Shown: positions 35,577 to 44,478 of the stretch, piece after piece | Layout: each line of letters opens with the position of its first letter | Position numbering within the stretch: the first letter of the stretch is position 1 | Assembly: GCA_027487695.1 (NCBI GenBank) | Contig: JAIYDB010000111.1 | Coordinates: 1 to 45,007 of the forward strand | Length of the DNA stretch: 45,007 nt | Source of the DNA: Cytophagaceae bacterium | GTDB lineage: Bacteria; Bacteroidota; Bacteroidia; Cytophagales; Flexibacteraceae | Direction: 5' to 3' | The notes under the pieces: model-generated | Databases searched by the model: none | Told to the model about the DNA's origin: nothing | What the model saw: only the letters and a program-made list of their open reading frames with translations | Position numbers and translations under genes: made by a program

Positions 35577-36875
35577 TTACTTTCCTGAACGCATTAGGTC
35601 TTCGATATGCTCTACTTCAATAGGTATATCGCGCATCAGGTTTATTGGTGCGGTTTCGGTAATCAATATGTTATTTTCAATACGTACCCCAATGCCTTCT
35701 TCTCTGATATAAATGCCCGGTTCAACAGTAAATACCATTCCCGCTTCAATAGCTTGGAAACGGCTACCTACATCGTGCACATCTAAGCCGAGGCTATGGC
35801 TAACTCCGTGGGCAAAGTATTTTCTGAATAATGGCTTTTCTGGATTTTGAGCAGCAACATCGGCTTTGGTAAATAAGCCTAAACCAATGAGTTCTTCTTC
35901 TACCATTTTGCCTACGGTAGTAGTATACGTATCAAGTTTTGCACCAGGCACTAATAATGCTGTGGCAGCTTTATTTACCCTTAATACAGCATTGTAAACT
36001 GCCTTTTGTCGGTCAGAAAACTTGCCATTTGCAGGTACACAACGGGTTAAATCGCTATTGTAATTGCCGTATTCGTGACCAAAATCCATTAGAATAAGGT
36101 CGCCATCGGCAATACGGTTGTTGTTATCGTTGTAATGCAATACACAAGCATTGGCACCTGAAGCAATAATTGGCAAGTAGCCGTGGTTCCTACAGCCATT
36201 TCTTACCCCTTCGTGGATAAGTTCAGCTTCTACTTCATATTCCATAATGCCAGGCTTCACCATTTTTAAAATTCGGTGGAAGGCTTGGTTGGTAATTTGG
36301 ATAGCCTTTTCAAGCATCTGAACTTCAGCAGCTTGTTTCACATACCTAAGTTTGTGCATAATTGGCGCACTGCGGTATATTTCGTGATAAGGGAATACAG
36401 CCTTTAAGGCTTTGCCCAAACGCATTTCTCTGGTTTCAACTTCTATAACTGAACGGAAATGCTCGTTGCTATTCAAGTAAATACCTGCACTTTCCACAAT
36501 CACTTGGAACAGAACGCGCTCCATTTCGTGGGTGTAGTAAACAGTATCTATACCTGAAATGGCTCTTGCTTCTTCTTTGGTATATTTATAACCGTGCCAC
36601 AGCAGAATTTCTTCGTTCGTTTCTTGTATAAAAAGGATTTCTTTATGCTTGCCAAAACCACTATCCGGGAAAATTACCAGACTAGTTTCTTCTTGATCTA
36701 TCCCGCATAAGTATAGCAAATCATTATTTTGTCTGAAATGGGTAGTACCATCGGCATTGGTGGGAGGTACATCATTACTATAAAAAACGGCTACACAACC
36801 AGCTTGCATTTGGGCGGCAAATCTGGCTCTGTTTCCTTTATAAAAATCTTGTGGTAGTGGTTGGTAGCGGGTCAT
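35577..36875 (-). CDS. pepP: Xaa-Pro aminopeptidase (aminopeptidase P, M24B)
   Basis: The 432-residue protein has the AMP_N-like N-terminal domain (residues ~1-150) and the pita-bread M24 catalytic domain. The five metal ligands are visible: D264 ('LMDFGHEYG'), D275 ('NSDLTR'), H360 ('[13 protein letters not shown]'), E385 ('FTVEPGIY') and E400 ('GVRIENN'). It removes an N-terminal residue from peptides with proline in position 2, using two Mn or other divalent ions. There is no signal peptide, so it should be cytoplasmic. It lies between a SPOR-domain protein and dut on the same strand. Confidence 0.93.
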   Translation of the reverse strand: MTRYQPLPQDFYKGNRARFAAQMQAGCVAVFYSNDVPPTNADGTTHFRQNNDLLYLCGIDQEETSLVIFPDSGFGKHKEILFIQETNEEILLWHGYKYTKEEARAISGIDTVYYTHEMERVLFQVIVESAGIYLNSNEHFRSVIEVETREMRLGKALKAVFPYHEIYRSAPIMHKLRYVKQAAEVQMLEKAIQITNQAFHRILKMVKPGIMEYEVEAELIHEGVRNGCRNHGYLPIIASGANACVLHYNDNNNRIADGDLILMDFGHEYGNYNSDLTRCVPANGKFSDRQKAVYNAVLRVNKAATALLVPGAKLDTYTTTVGKMVEEELIGLGLFTKADVAAQNPEKPLFRKYFAHGVSHSLGLDVHDVGSRFQAIEAGMVFTVEPGIYIREEGIGVRIENNILITETAPINLMRDIPIEVEHIEDLMRSGK

Positions 36876-36905
36876 CGGGGAGAATAAGTTTATTGGTGTT
36901 ACTAT

Positions 36906-37349
36906 TTATGAAGTCTTACGCAAATTCACCTTTGCGGGTACTATTAAAGCATCTGGAAAGTACTTGAGCATTTTCTTCCAGAAATAATGCACTTCAAGTT
37001 TAGAAGTAAAATCGCCTGCGGTTACTATGAAATTAGGTTGTTGGTAATTAGTGTAAACTTCTACATCCTTCTCTTTAATATAGATTACCTTTTTGGCATT
37101 ATTGGCTTCATCTCTGCTAGCACCTGAATAAAGTCTAACCCGATAACCTGTAGCATACTTAAATTTTAAGTTGCCAGTTGCAATGCTATCAGATACCATC
37201 AATACCTGCCTATTATTAGCTTTCGGAAACTCTGTGCTATCTGGCATTGTTATAGGAAAACAAGGTGCCTGTTGCGCTTTTGCCTCATTAAAAGCAAAAA
37301 AGCTTATCGCAGCACATAACAGTAAAACTTTAAAACACTTCCCATCCAT
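36906..37349 (-). CDS. Secreted SPOR-like domain protein
   Basis: The 147-residue protein has a signal peptide ('FKVLLLCAAISFFAFNEAKA'), with cleavage before QQAPC. The C-terminal ~75 residues ('GYRVRLYSGASRDEANNAK', 'PNFIVTAGDFTSKLEVHYF', 'PDALIVPAKVNL') have the length and pattern of a SPOR domain, which binds denuded peptidoglycan. Residues 30-65 are a short linker. It is probably a periplasmic cell-wall-binding protein, inferred from this resemblance. It is the first gene of the minus-strand cluster and its start is only ~130 bases from hslV, which points the other way. Confidence 0.75.
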   Translation of the reverse strand: MDGKCFKVLLLCAAISFFAFNEAKAQQAPCFPITMPDSTEFPKANNRQVLMVSDSIATGNLKFKYATGYRVRLYSGASRDEANNAKKVIYIKEKDVEVYTNYQQPNFIVTAGDFTSKLEVHYFWKKMLKYFPDALIVPAKVNLRKTS

Positions 37350-37356
37350 AGTATGC

Positions 37357-37388
37357 CAAAATTGTAGCCATTTATGCTTAAATCAAAA
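37357..37388 (-). promoter_or_regulatory. Possible Bacteroidota promoter of the SPOR-domain gene
   Basis: On the minus strand a TTTTG element (37384-37388) lies 17 bases before TACAATTTTG (37357-37366), close to the -33/-7 pattern TTTG and TAnnTTTG. The -7 box is only ~8 bases from the ATG at 37349, so the transcript would be nearly leaderless. Confidence 0.3.
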
Positions 37389-37480
37389 GATTAAAGCCAT
37401 AATTGCACAATTATTTATCAAAGGCAGGCTGGCTTGGTATTTGAATACCTGCTACCAAATAATTTCTCTATTGCTAAACT

Positions 37481-38044
37481 ATGAACAATAGCCTTCCAAT
37501 TATACACGCTACCACCGTTCTAGGTGTTTTACATAACGGTCAGGTGGCTTTAGGTGCCGATGGGCAAGCCACTATGGGAAATACCGTAGCAAAAAGTAAT
37601 GTTAAAAAAGTGCGCCAACTTCAAGGTGGTAAAGTATTGGCTGGTTTTGCTGGCTCAACTGCCGATGCCTTTACATTGATTGAACGTTTTGAAGATAAGC
37701 TTAACGAGTTTAGGGCGAATATGAAGCGTAGTGCCATTGCACTAGCGAAAGATTGGCGTACCGATAGGTACTTACGCCGTCTTGAGGCTATGCTTATTGC
37801 AGCCGATGAAAACGAAATACTTATCATCAGCGGCACTGGCGATGTAATTGAACCGGATAGCGGTATTGCTGCCATTGGTAGTGGTGCCATGTATGCCCAA
37901 TCGGCTGCATTGGCTTTAAAGAAGCACGCCCCGCATTTAACCGCCCAACAAATAGTGGAAGAAAGTCTGCATATCGCTGCCGATATTTGTATTTACACCA
38001 ACCATAACCTGACTGTAGAAAGCCTACCAAAAATTTTGGTATAG
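37481..38044 (+). CDS. hslV: HslV (ClpQ) protease subunit
   Basis: The 187-residue protein aligns well with what I know of HslV: a 10-residue leader, then the N-terminal nucleophile Thr11 ('ATTVLGV') exposed after processing, followed by '[13 protein letters not shown]', 'VKKVRQL', '[14 protein letters not shown]' and '[15 protein letters not shown]'. HslV forms a double hexamer, capped by the HslU ATPase, that degrades unfolded or regulatory proteins in the cytoplasm. The usual partner hslU is not in this window. It faces the same way as the SurA-like gene 95 bases downstream. Confidence 0.95.
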   Translation: MNNSLPIIHATTVLGVLHNGQVALGADGQATMGNTVAKSNVKKVRQLQGGKVLAGFAGSTADAFTLIERFEDKLNEFRANMKRSAIALAKDWRTDRYLRRLEAMLIAADENEILIISGTGDVIEPDSGIAAIGSGAMYAQSAALALKKHAPHLTAQQIVEESLHIAADICIYTNHNLTVESLPKILV

Positions 38045-38138
38045 GCAGTTTCGCTGGTTTTTGAATTATTTACTGATATTCCCATTAGCTTTGCATACTG
38101 CTATACAAGCTTTTGCCCATTATTACGTTCTATTGTTC

Positions 38139-39521
38139 GTGCGAAAATATTTATTTAGTTTACTGTTTGTTGCCCTGCTTACTCCGCTAAGCTTATTGGC
38201 GCAACCGCTTAAATACAAGCCTACTGCTGCCACTATTTCTGCTGGCGGTGCTACCACTATTGATGAAATTGTAGGCAAGGTAGATAACTACATTATCTTG
38301 AAAAGCGAAATAGAACTTGGCGTTTTACAAGCCCAAAGCAGCGGCGAAAAGTTCAAAGGCGACATGAACTGCAAGGTGCTTGAGCAAATTGTACTTTCTA
38401 AGCTCATGCTTGCCAAAGCTGAAATTGACTCTGTTACTGTGGAAGAACGTCAGGTTGATGACCAGCTTGAGCGTAGAATGCAGTACATGATTCAGACCAT
38501 TGGTAGCCGTGAAAAACTGGAAACGTACTACAAAAAGACAGTAGATCAGTTCAAATCTGAATTACGCAAACAAGTAAAAGAGCAATTGATTGCTCAAAAA
38601 ATGCAAGAAACTATCTCTAAAAACATCAAAGTAACTCCAGGCGAAGTAAAGCGCTTTTATAACGCTATCCCTAAAGATAGTTTACCTTACTTTAGTAAAG
38701 AAGTACAGGTAGGTCAAATTGTGCTTACCGTAAAACAAGGTAAAGCCGCTAAACAAGAAGCCAAAAAGCGTGCAATAGAAATCAGAAAACGTATTCTTGA
38801 TGGGGAAGATTTCGCTACCCTTGCTAAAGAACTTTCTGAAGACCCTGGTAGTGCTGCGCAAGGTGGTAACCTAGGTTTTTGGGGTAAAGGCGATATGGTT
38901 CCTCAATATGAGGCGGCAGCTTTAGCCTTAAAACCAGGACAAACTTCCGATGTAGTTGAAAGTCAGTTTGGTTTTCACATCATTCAATTGATTGCCAGAA
39001 AAGGCGCTCAATACGATTCTAGGCACATTCTTATCAGACCTAACCCTAATGCGAACGATAAGGAAGAAACGATGAGGCAATTAGATAGCTTAAGAAATCT
39101 GATTTTAATTGACAGCCTTAAGTTTGACCAAGGTGCTAAAAAATTCTCTGACGATAACGAAACTAAAGACCAAGGTGGTTTCTTTGTTGACCCTGCCACA
39201 AATACCAATAGGGTACCTCTAGAAAATCTAGATCCAGTTATCTATTTCATTATTGATACCATGGATGTAAATGAAATTACAAGACCAATGCCTTACCGCA
39301 CTCCAGATGGCAAGGAAGCATTCCGTATTGTATATTTCAAAGCTAAATATGCCCCTCACGAGGCTAATCTGAAAGACGATTACCAAAAGATTTACAATGC
39401 CTGCCTACTTCAAAAAAAGCAGTTAGCACTACGCAACTGGTTTGAAAAGGCCCGCACAGAAGTTTTTGTGGAAGTAGATCAGCAATACAAAAACTGTGAG
39501 CTTTTCAAAGATGGCATTTAA
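38139..39521 (+). CDS. SurA-like periplasmic peptidyl-prolyl isomerase/chaperone
   Basis: The frame extends back to a TTG at 38061, but the GTG at 38139 gives a normal signal peptide ('VRKYLFSLLFVALLTPLSLL', cleaved near AQ) and a 460-residue protein, so I prefer it. A SurA N-terminal region ('VDNYIILKSEIELGVLQ') precedes a parvulin/rotamase domain with 'EVQVGQIVLTV', 'FATLAKELSEDPGS', 'GGNLGFWGKGDMV' and 'SQFGFHIIQLI', and a second, divergent rotamase-like segment ('YDSRHILIRPNP', then 'DQGGFFVDP'). SurA-like proteins escort outer-membrane proteins through the periplasm and isomerise proline bonds. It lies just upstream of moxR, an arrangement that may be one transcript. Confidence 0.88.
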   Translation: MRKYLFSLLFVALLTPLSLLAQPLKYKPTAATISAGGATTIDEIVGKVDNYIILKSEIELGVLQAQSSGEKFKGDMNCKVLEQIVLSKLMLAKAEIDSVTVEERQVDDQLERRMQYMIQTIGSREKLETYYKKTVDQFKSELRKQVKEQLIAQKMQETISKNIKVTPGEVKRFYNAIPKDSLPYFSKEVQVGQIVLTVKQGKAAKQEAKKRAIEIRKRILDGEDFATLAKELSEDPGSAAQGGNLGFWGKGDMVPQYEAAALALKPGQTSDVVESQFGFHIIQLIARKGAQYDSRHILIRPNPNANDKEETMRQLDSLRNLILIDSLKFDQGAKKFSDDNETKDQGGFFVDPATNTNRVPLENLDPVIYFIIDTMDVNEITRPMPYRTPDGKEAFRIVYFKAKYAPHEANLKDDYQKIYNACLLQKKQLALRNWFEKARTEVFVEVDQQYKNCELFKDGI

Positions 39522-39577
39522 GTATTAAGTATATATTCCTTCAACTCCCCCCTTCATTTTACAAGTTTTAAATTCTA

Positions 39578-40540
39578 ATGAGCAATAGCAACCAAGTAGA
39601 AACTGCCGATGCACTAGCCAAAGCCTACAAAGATTTAACAAAAGAAATTGGCAAAGTAATTATTGGTCAAGATGAAGTAGTGAAGCTTGTACTTACATCC
39701 ATTTTTTGTCAAGGTCATTGCTTATTGGTTGGTGTACCTGGGTTAGCAAAAACCTTATTGGTTCAAACCATAAGTAACGTTTTAGATCTTAGCTATAATC
39801 GTATTCAGTTTACACCAGATTTAATGCCTGGCGATATTGTAGGTAACGAAACCCTTGATATGAATAGAGAATTCAAATTCATAAAAGGCCCTATTTTCGC
39901 TAACATTATTTTGGCTGATGAAATTAACCGTACTCCGCCAAAAACACAGGCTGCATTACTTGAAAGTATGCAGGAATATGCAGTAACTATTGCTGGTCAA
40001 CGTTATGCCTTAGATAGGCCATTCTTCGTTTTAGCTACGCAAAACCCTATTGAACAAGAAGGTACCTATCCTTTGCCTGAAGCACAGCTAGACCGTTTTA
40101 TGTTCAATATTGAACTTGGTTACCCAGATTTTGCCAGCGAACTTCAAATTGTAAAAAATACAACTTCAAGCGTTAAGGCGCAGGCAAACGTAGTGTTACA
40201 AGCCGAGCAAATTAAGGCTTTCCAACACCTAGTTCGTGAAGTACCAGTGAGCGATAATGTAGTTGAATACGCAGTAAAACTAGTGCATAAAACCCGTCCT
40301 AATACAGAACTAGCCACCAAAACTACCAATGAATACTTGGAATGGGGCGCAGGGCCAAGAGCCTCGCAGTTCCTTGTTTTAGGAGCTAAGTGTAATGCAT
40401 TAATCAATGGTAAATACTCACCAGATATTGAAGACGTAAAAGCGGTAGCAGAACCTATTTTGCGTCACCGTATTGTACGTAACTTCAAAGCAGAAGCAGA
40501 AGGCGTTTCGGTAAAAGAAATTATAAAGCAGTTATTGTAG
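39578..40540 (+). CDS. MoxR-family AAA+ ATPase
   Basis: The 320-residue protein has a Walker A motif 'GVPGLAKT' (residues 52-59), Walker B 'NIILADEINR' (109-118), and the MoxR features 'PDLMPGDIVGNE', 'ALLESMQE' and 'ATQNPIEQEGTYPLPEAQLD'. MoxR ATPases act as chaperones that mature or insert partner proteins, often with DUF58 and VWA proteins; no such partners are visible here. It follows the SurA-like gene by 56 bases, and the next gene, a DUF1016-type nuclease, starts 8 bases after its stop, so all three may share a transcript. Confidence 0.93.
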   Translation: MSNSNQVETADALAKAYKDLTKEIGKVIIGQDEVVKLVLTSIFCQGHCLLVGVPGLAKTLLVQTISNVLDLSYNRIQFTPDLMPGDIVGNETLDMNREFKFIKGPIFANIILADEINRTPPKTQAALLESMQEYAVTIAGQRYALDRPFFVLATQNPIEQEGTYPLPEAQLDRFMFNIELGYPDFASELQIVKNTTSSVKAQANVVLQAEQIKAFQHLVREVPVSDNVVEYAVKLVHKTRPNTELATKTTNEYLEWGAGPRASQFLVLGAKCNALINGKYSPDIEDVKAVAEPILRHRIVRNFKAEAEGVSVKEIIKQLL

Positions 40541-40548
40541 GTGAGCCT

Positions 40549-41721
40549 ATGGCACAACTAGAAACCTCAGAGTATTTAAAGGTCCTCAAGGATTTTAAAC
40601 TAAAGATTAAAGATGCTCAGCTTAGAGCAATAAAGGCTGTAAATATTGAACTTTTAAGTTTGTATTGGTATTTAGGTGCTAATATTTCAGAATTAGAGGC
40701 GAATAGTAAATGGGGTGCAAGCTTTATTAAAAGGCTATCAAAAGACCTCACTAACGAGTTTGAAGGGGTAGAAGGGTTTTCTGAAACAAACCTAAAATAT
40801 ATAAGGCGGTGGTTTCAATTCTATTGTCCCATTTTGGGAAATTCGCCTTTTGAAGGGTTACTTTTAGAAGCTAATAATTCACATTATCCTATTGATAATA
40901 AGCAACTTACAATTGGGCCCCAAGCGGGGGCCCAATTAACAGCCTTAGACTTAACTTTGGTAAATTGGAGCCACCATAAAGTACTTTTAGATAAGTTAAA
41001 AGATCCTAACCTAATTGTATTTTACATTAGGCAATCTGTAGCAAATGGATGGAGTAGAAACAGTCTTCAGCTGCACATAGAAAGTAAGCTACATACTCGG
41101 TACGGAACTTCAATAAATAATTTCAGCAGAACTTTACCTGCACATGAATCAGACTTAGCTAAAGAGTCAATTAGAAACCCTTACACACTAAATTTCCTAA
41201 ACTTAAACCCAAGTTTTAAAGAAAGGGATTTAGAAAAGGCATTGGTAAAACAGCTTTCAGAGTTTCTTTTAGAATTAGGAAAAGGATTTGCTTTCGTCGG
41301 TAATCAAATGCAAATAAGTATAGATGGAAGCTCTTATTTTCCCGATTTAATTTTCTTTAATACCAAGTTAAAAAGGTATGTCATTTTTGAGTTAAAAGTA
41401 ACTCAGTTTGAACCTTCATTTGTTGGACAATTGCAGTTTTACTGCAGTGCTTTTGACGATAAATTTAAAGAGCCTGAATTTGAACCAACCATAGGAATTA
41501 TAATTTGTAAAATAGAAAACAAGATGGTTGTTGAATATGCTCTATCGGCAAGCAATAGTGCTATTGCTGTTTCAGATTTAAATCTGCAATCTTTTTTGGA
41601 TGAGTTTGATGACAATGGGTTGAATGTAAATCCCGATTTAGAAATAGAAAGCGGACTTGCTTCAGAACCTTTTAATCAATACGGGAAAAAAGCAAGTTTT
41701 ATCCCAATTCGGGTAATATAA
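40549..41721 (+). CDS. YhcG/DUF1016 PD-(D/E)xK nuclease family protein
   Basis: The 390-residue protein has a DUF1016 N-terminal domain ('IKAVNIELLSLYWYLG', 'WGASFIKRLSKDLTNEF', 'ETNLKYIRRWFQFY') and a C-terminal PD-(D/E)xK nuclease domain: 'YFPDLIFF' near residue 265 and 'FELKV' near 282 give the D...ExK catalytic pattern, with 'GQLQFYCSAFDD' after it. The segment ~100-140 ('NSPFEGLLLEANNSHY', 'IGPQAGAQL') looks like an insertion relative to related proteins as I remember them, and holds a perfect 27-bp palindrome. Such proteins are often found near restriction or mobile genes, but none are here. Function is unknown; a DNA nuclease is likely. It starts 8 bases after moxR. The last ~45 residues are a weakly conserved tail. 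Confidence 0.85.
   Translation: MAQLETSEYLKVLKDFKLKIKDAQLRAIKAVNIELLSLYWYLGANISELEANSKWGASFIKRLSKDLTNEFEGVEGFSETNLKYIRRWFQFYCPILGNSPFEGLLLEANNSHYPIDNKQLTIGPQAGAQLTALDLTLVNWSHHKVLLDKLKDPNLIVFYIRQSVANGWSRNSLQLHIESKLHTRYGTSINNFSRTLPAHESDLAKESIRNPYTLNFLNLNPSFKERDLEKALVKQLSEFLLELGKGFAFVGNQMQISIDGSSYFPDLIFFNTKLKRYVIFELKVTQFEPSFVGQLQFYCSAFDDKFKEPEFEPTIGIIICKIENKMVVEYALSASNSAIAVSDLNLQSFLDEFDDNGLNVNPDLEIESGLASEPFNQYGKKASFIPIRVI
40911..40937. repeat. 27-bp perfect palindromic element inside the DUF1016 gene
   Basis: AATTGGGCCCC / GGGGCCCAATT are perfect 11-bp arms around the loop AAGCG. It encodes 'IGPQAGAQ' in the reading frame. The same unit, with a T in place of a G and a C, occurs at 41795-41821. 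Confidence 0.95.
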
Positions 41722-41794
41722 GATTATTGATATAATTTTAATTTTATCCGACTACAAATATATTTACACAAATAACTCATTAACAGTGTATTGC

Positions 41795-41821
41795 AATTGG
41801 TCCCCAAGCGGGGGTCCAATT
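41795..41821. repeat. Second copy of the 27-bp palindromic element, intergenic
   Basis: AATTGGTCCCC / GGGGTCCAATT have 10 of 11 pairs (one T-T mismatch) around the same AAGCG loop as the copy at 40911-40937. It lies in the 139-base gap between the DUF1016 gene and the truncated haemoglobin gene. It also sits inside a spurious 5' extension of the haemoglobin frame. Confidence 0.95.
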
Positions 41822-41860
41822 TCCCACTACTTGTTTAAATCTAAGAATAATACAATTATT

Positions 41861-42238
41861 ATGCTCCCATACACCGAAGTAACCTCTGAAAACATCAAAG
41901 AGCTAATCAATAGTTTCTATGAAGCCATCCAGGCCGATGAATTAATGGGGCATTACTTTAACCAAGAGGCGCAAATAAACTGGGAGCATCACCTACCTAG
42001 AATGTACACCTTTTGGGAAAGTATGATTTTAGGAGCTGGTACCTACACGGGTAGTCTAATGGGAGCGCATTGGAATATGCACCAAAAGGCACCAATGGAA
42101 CAAGAACACTTCGATAGGTGGCTAATGCACTTTCATAAAGCACTAGAAAAATACTATGCACCTGAACTAGCTGAAGATATAAAGTTGCGCAGTATGGCCA
42201 TGGGAGCTAATATTAGAATGAAGCTTAGAAAGGGATAG
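41861..42238 (+). CDS. Group III truncated haemoglobin
   Basis: I chose the ATG at 41861 (125 residues); the frame runs back to a GTG at 41786, but that part is made of the palindromic repeat and lacks family resemblance. The protein has 'INSFYEAIQADELMGHYF', 'HHLPRMYTFWESMILG', 'GAHWNMHQKAPM' and 'EHFDRWLMHFHKAL', the hallmarks of the trHbIII group, with His74 as the likely proximal haem ligand and Trp87 in the FDRWL motif. These cytoplasmic globins bind oxygen, NO or peroxide ligands; their role is usually in nitrosative or oxidative stress. It is followed by a terminator shared with ftsH. Confidence 0.9.
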   Translation: MLPYTEVTSENIKELINSFYEAIQADELMGHYFNQEAQINWEHHLPRMYTFWESMILGAGTYTGSLMGAHWNMHQKAPMEQEHFDRWLMHFHKALEKYYAPELAEDIKLRSMAMGANIRMKLRKG

Positions 42239-42275
42239 CAGATAGGTTTAAACTTTTGATAATCTTACCAAAAGA

Positions 42276-42307
42276 AAACCCCCAACTGGATATCCAATTG
42301 GGGGTTT
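42276..42307. terminator. Bidirectional terminator between truncated haemoglobin and ftsH
   Basis: AAACCCCCAA / TTGGGGGTTT form a 10-bp stem, then an internal C-A mismatch, then TGGATATCCA, itself self-complementary. A and T tracts lie on both sides. The two genes converge on it. Confidence 0.85.
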
Positions 42308-42326
42308 ATAATTTCATGTAGGTTTG

Positions 42327-44390
42327 TTAAACCTGTTCTGTTGGACCAGTATTGCCTTGTGGGTTATGGTCGGCACCGCCTAAACCTTCATCAATACTTG
42401 GGCTATCTTTACGGGTATAGGTTTGATAGGTGGTTTCCTTTTCAAACGGACGCTTACCAATAAGTGACTCTAAATCGTGTTGGAAAATAATCTCACGCTT
42501 CAATAAGGCTTGAGCAATGATTTCTAATTCGTTTTCCTTGTCCTTTAACAAGGCCTTAGTACGCTCATAACACATCGTGATTATGCTACGTGCTTCTTGG
42601 TCAATGGTTTCAGCAGTAGCTTCTGAATATGGCTTATTGAAGTTATAGCCATCGCCACTCTTACTATCGTAAAAGCTAACGTTGCCTATTTTCTTGTTCA
42701 TACCATAAACGGTAACCATACTATAAGCCAATTTGGTAATTCGCTCTAGGTCAGATAATGCTCCAGTGCTTATTTTACCAAATACCAACTCTTCAGCTGC
42801 CCTACCGCCTAGAGTCATACACATCTCATCTACCAACTGTTCTGTGGTATATAAGAATTGCTCCTTTGGTAAATACTGGGCATAACCTAATGCGGCAATA
42901 CCACGAGGAACTATTGAAACCTTCACCAAAGGATCGGCGTGTTCTAAGAACCAACCTGCCACTGCGTGACCCGCTTCGTGATAAGCAACTATTTTCTTCT
43001 CTTCAGGAGAAATAATCTTGTTCTTCTTTTCTAGACCACCAATAACACGGTCAATGGCATCCTGAAAATCAGACATATCAATAGCATCCTTATTTCTACG
43101 AGCGGCAATTAAAGCCGCCTCGTTACAAACGTTAGCTATTTCAGCACCTGCAAAACCTGGAGTTTGTGCAGCAATATTTCTTGGGTCCACATCGGCCGAT
43201 AGCTTCAATGGCTTCAAGTGCACTTTGAAAATAGCCTCTCTGCCTACGATATCTGGCTTATCAATAGAAATTTGACGGTCAAAACGTCCTGGACGCAACA
43301 ATGCAGGATCCAATACATCTGGTCTGTTAGTAGCCGCCATAATAATAACACCACTATCTGTACCGAAACCATCCATTTCTACTAGCAAAGAGTTCAAGGT
43401 ATTCTCGCGCTCATCGTTTGCACCAGGGAAAGAACCTTTACCACGACTTCTACCTACGGCATCAATCTCATCGATAAAAACAATACAAGGTGCTTTTTCC
43501 TTGGCTTGCTTAAATAGGTCACGTACCCTAGCAGCACCTACCCCAACAAACATTTCAACGAAATCTGAACCTGAAAGTGAGAAGAATGGCACGCCAGCTT
43601 CGCCAGCAACAGCCTTCGCTAATAAGGTTTTACCAGTTCCTGGAGGGCCTACTAATAATACGCCTTTAGGTATTTTACCACCCAAACGAGTAAACTTATT
43701 TGGGTTTTGTAAGAATTCAACAATTTCCTGAATTTCTTCTTTTGCTTCTTCTAAGCCTGCAACATCAGAAAAGGTAATTTTTACCTTGTTATCTGCATCA
43801 AATAAAGCAGCCTTGCTTTTGCCTATATTAAAGATTTGACCACCAGCACCACCAGAGCCCATTCTACGCATTAGGAAGAACAAGCCACCAAAAACGGCTA
43901 GGTAGAATAAAATGTTGATATAATTAGCAAAGCCTTCTCTGCTATCAAACAACAATTTAGGCTTTTCAGCATCCTTTTGATTGGCTGTAATTTTATCAAA
44001 ATCCTTTTTAAACTCATCGGCCTTAACCACGTTAAAGCGATAATGAGGACCCTTAGGATTTACAGCAAATGGACCAGTAGAAGTAAAATCTTTCTTGTAT
44101 TTTTCATTATTCAAAGCTTCGCTTTTAAGCGTTACTTCAACAACATCTTCATTTTTAATTACTACTACTTTATCAACATCGTTAGAAAGCACCATATTTT
44201 GGAACCTTCTTTGGTCAATTTCTATAGTACTCCCGCCTCTTCCCATAAGCGAAACGCCTACAAGAATGGCCATAATTGCACCTAATACCCAAAGCTGATA
44301 ATTTGGCTTTTGAGGAGCAGGAGGTAAAATTTTACGTTGGGGTTTTTTAGGTTGGCCAGCGCTATTCTTAGAATCTTTTTGTTCTGCCAT
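42327..44390 (-). CDS. ftsH: ATP-dependent zinc metalloprotease FtsH
   Basis: The ATG at 44390 (687 residues) is preferred over the upstream in-frame non-ATG start at 44411. Two N-terminal membrane segments (residues ~32-49 and ~159-175) flank a periplasmic region. The AAA domain has Walker A 'GPPGTGKT' (248-255), Walker B 'CIVFIDEID' (302-310) and the second region of homology '[18 protein letters not shown]'. The peptidase domain has the zinc motif HEAGH (471-475). FtsH degrades misfolded membrane and short-lived cytoplasmic proteins. The C-terminal tail after '[10 protein letters not shown]' is short and acidic, without other domains. It lies 88 bases downstream of rsfS on the same strand. 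Confidence 0.96.
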   Translation of the reverse strand: MAEQKDSKNSAGQPKKPQRKILPPAPQKPNYQLWVLGAIMAILVGVSLMGRGGSTIEIDQRRFQNMVLSNDVDKVVVIKNEDVVEVTLKSEALNNEKYKKDFTSTGPFAVNPKGPHYRFNVVKADEFKKDFDKITANQKDAEKPKLLFDSREGFANYINILFYLAVFGGLFFLMRRMGSGGAGGQIFNIGKSKAALFDADNKVKITFSDVAGLEEAKEEIQEIVEFLQNPNKFTRLGGKIPKGVLLVGPPGTGKTLLAKAVAGEAGVPFFSLSGSDFVEMFVGVGAARVRDLFKQAKEKAPCIVFIDEIDAVGRSRGKGSFPGANDERENTLNSLLVEMDGFGTDSGVIIMAATNRPDVLDPALLRPGRFDRQISIDKPDIVGREAIFKVHLKPLKLSADVDPRNIAAQTPGFAGAEIANVCNEAALIAARRNKDAIDMSDFQDAIDRVIGGLEKKNKIISPEEKKIVAYHEAGHAVAGWFLEHADPLVKVSIVPRGIAALGYAQYLPKEQFLYTTEQLVDEMCMTLGGRAAEELVFGKISTGALSDLERITKLAYSMVTVYGMNKKIGNVSFYDSKSGDGYNFNKPYSEATAETIDQEARSIITMCYERTKALLKDKENELEIIAQALLKREIIFQHDLESLIGKRPFEKETTYQTYTRKDSPSIDEGLGGADHNPQGNTGPTEQV

Positions 44391-44478
44391 CGGTTTAGTG
44401 AGATGTAGCAAACTAACTAAAATGCTACGTGATATTATATTGATAACGGTTTGCTACCCTTATTGTGTTAAATAATTT

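Noticed and set aside
31316-37349. Minus-strand cluster as a new functional system
   Set aside because: The members are ordinary housekeeping and envelope families, and a strong terminator separates the last two genes.
38061-38138. TTG-started extension of the SurA-like frame
   Set aside because: It would put 26 extra residues before a normal signal peptide; the GTG at 38139 fits better.
41786-41860. GTG-started extension of the truncated haemoglobin frame
   Set aside because: The extra 25 residues are encoded largely by the second palindromic element and do not resemble the globin family; the ATG at 41861 gives the normal length.
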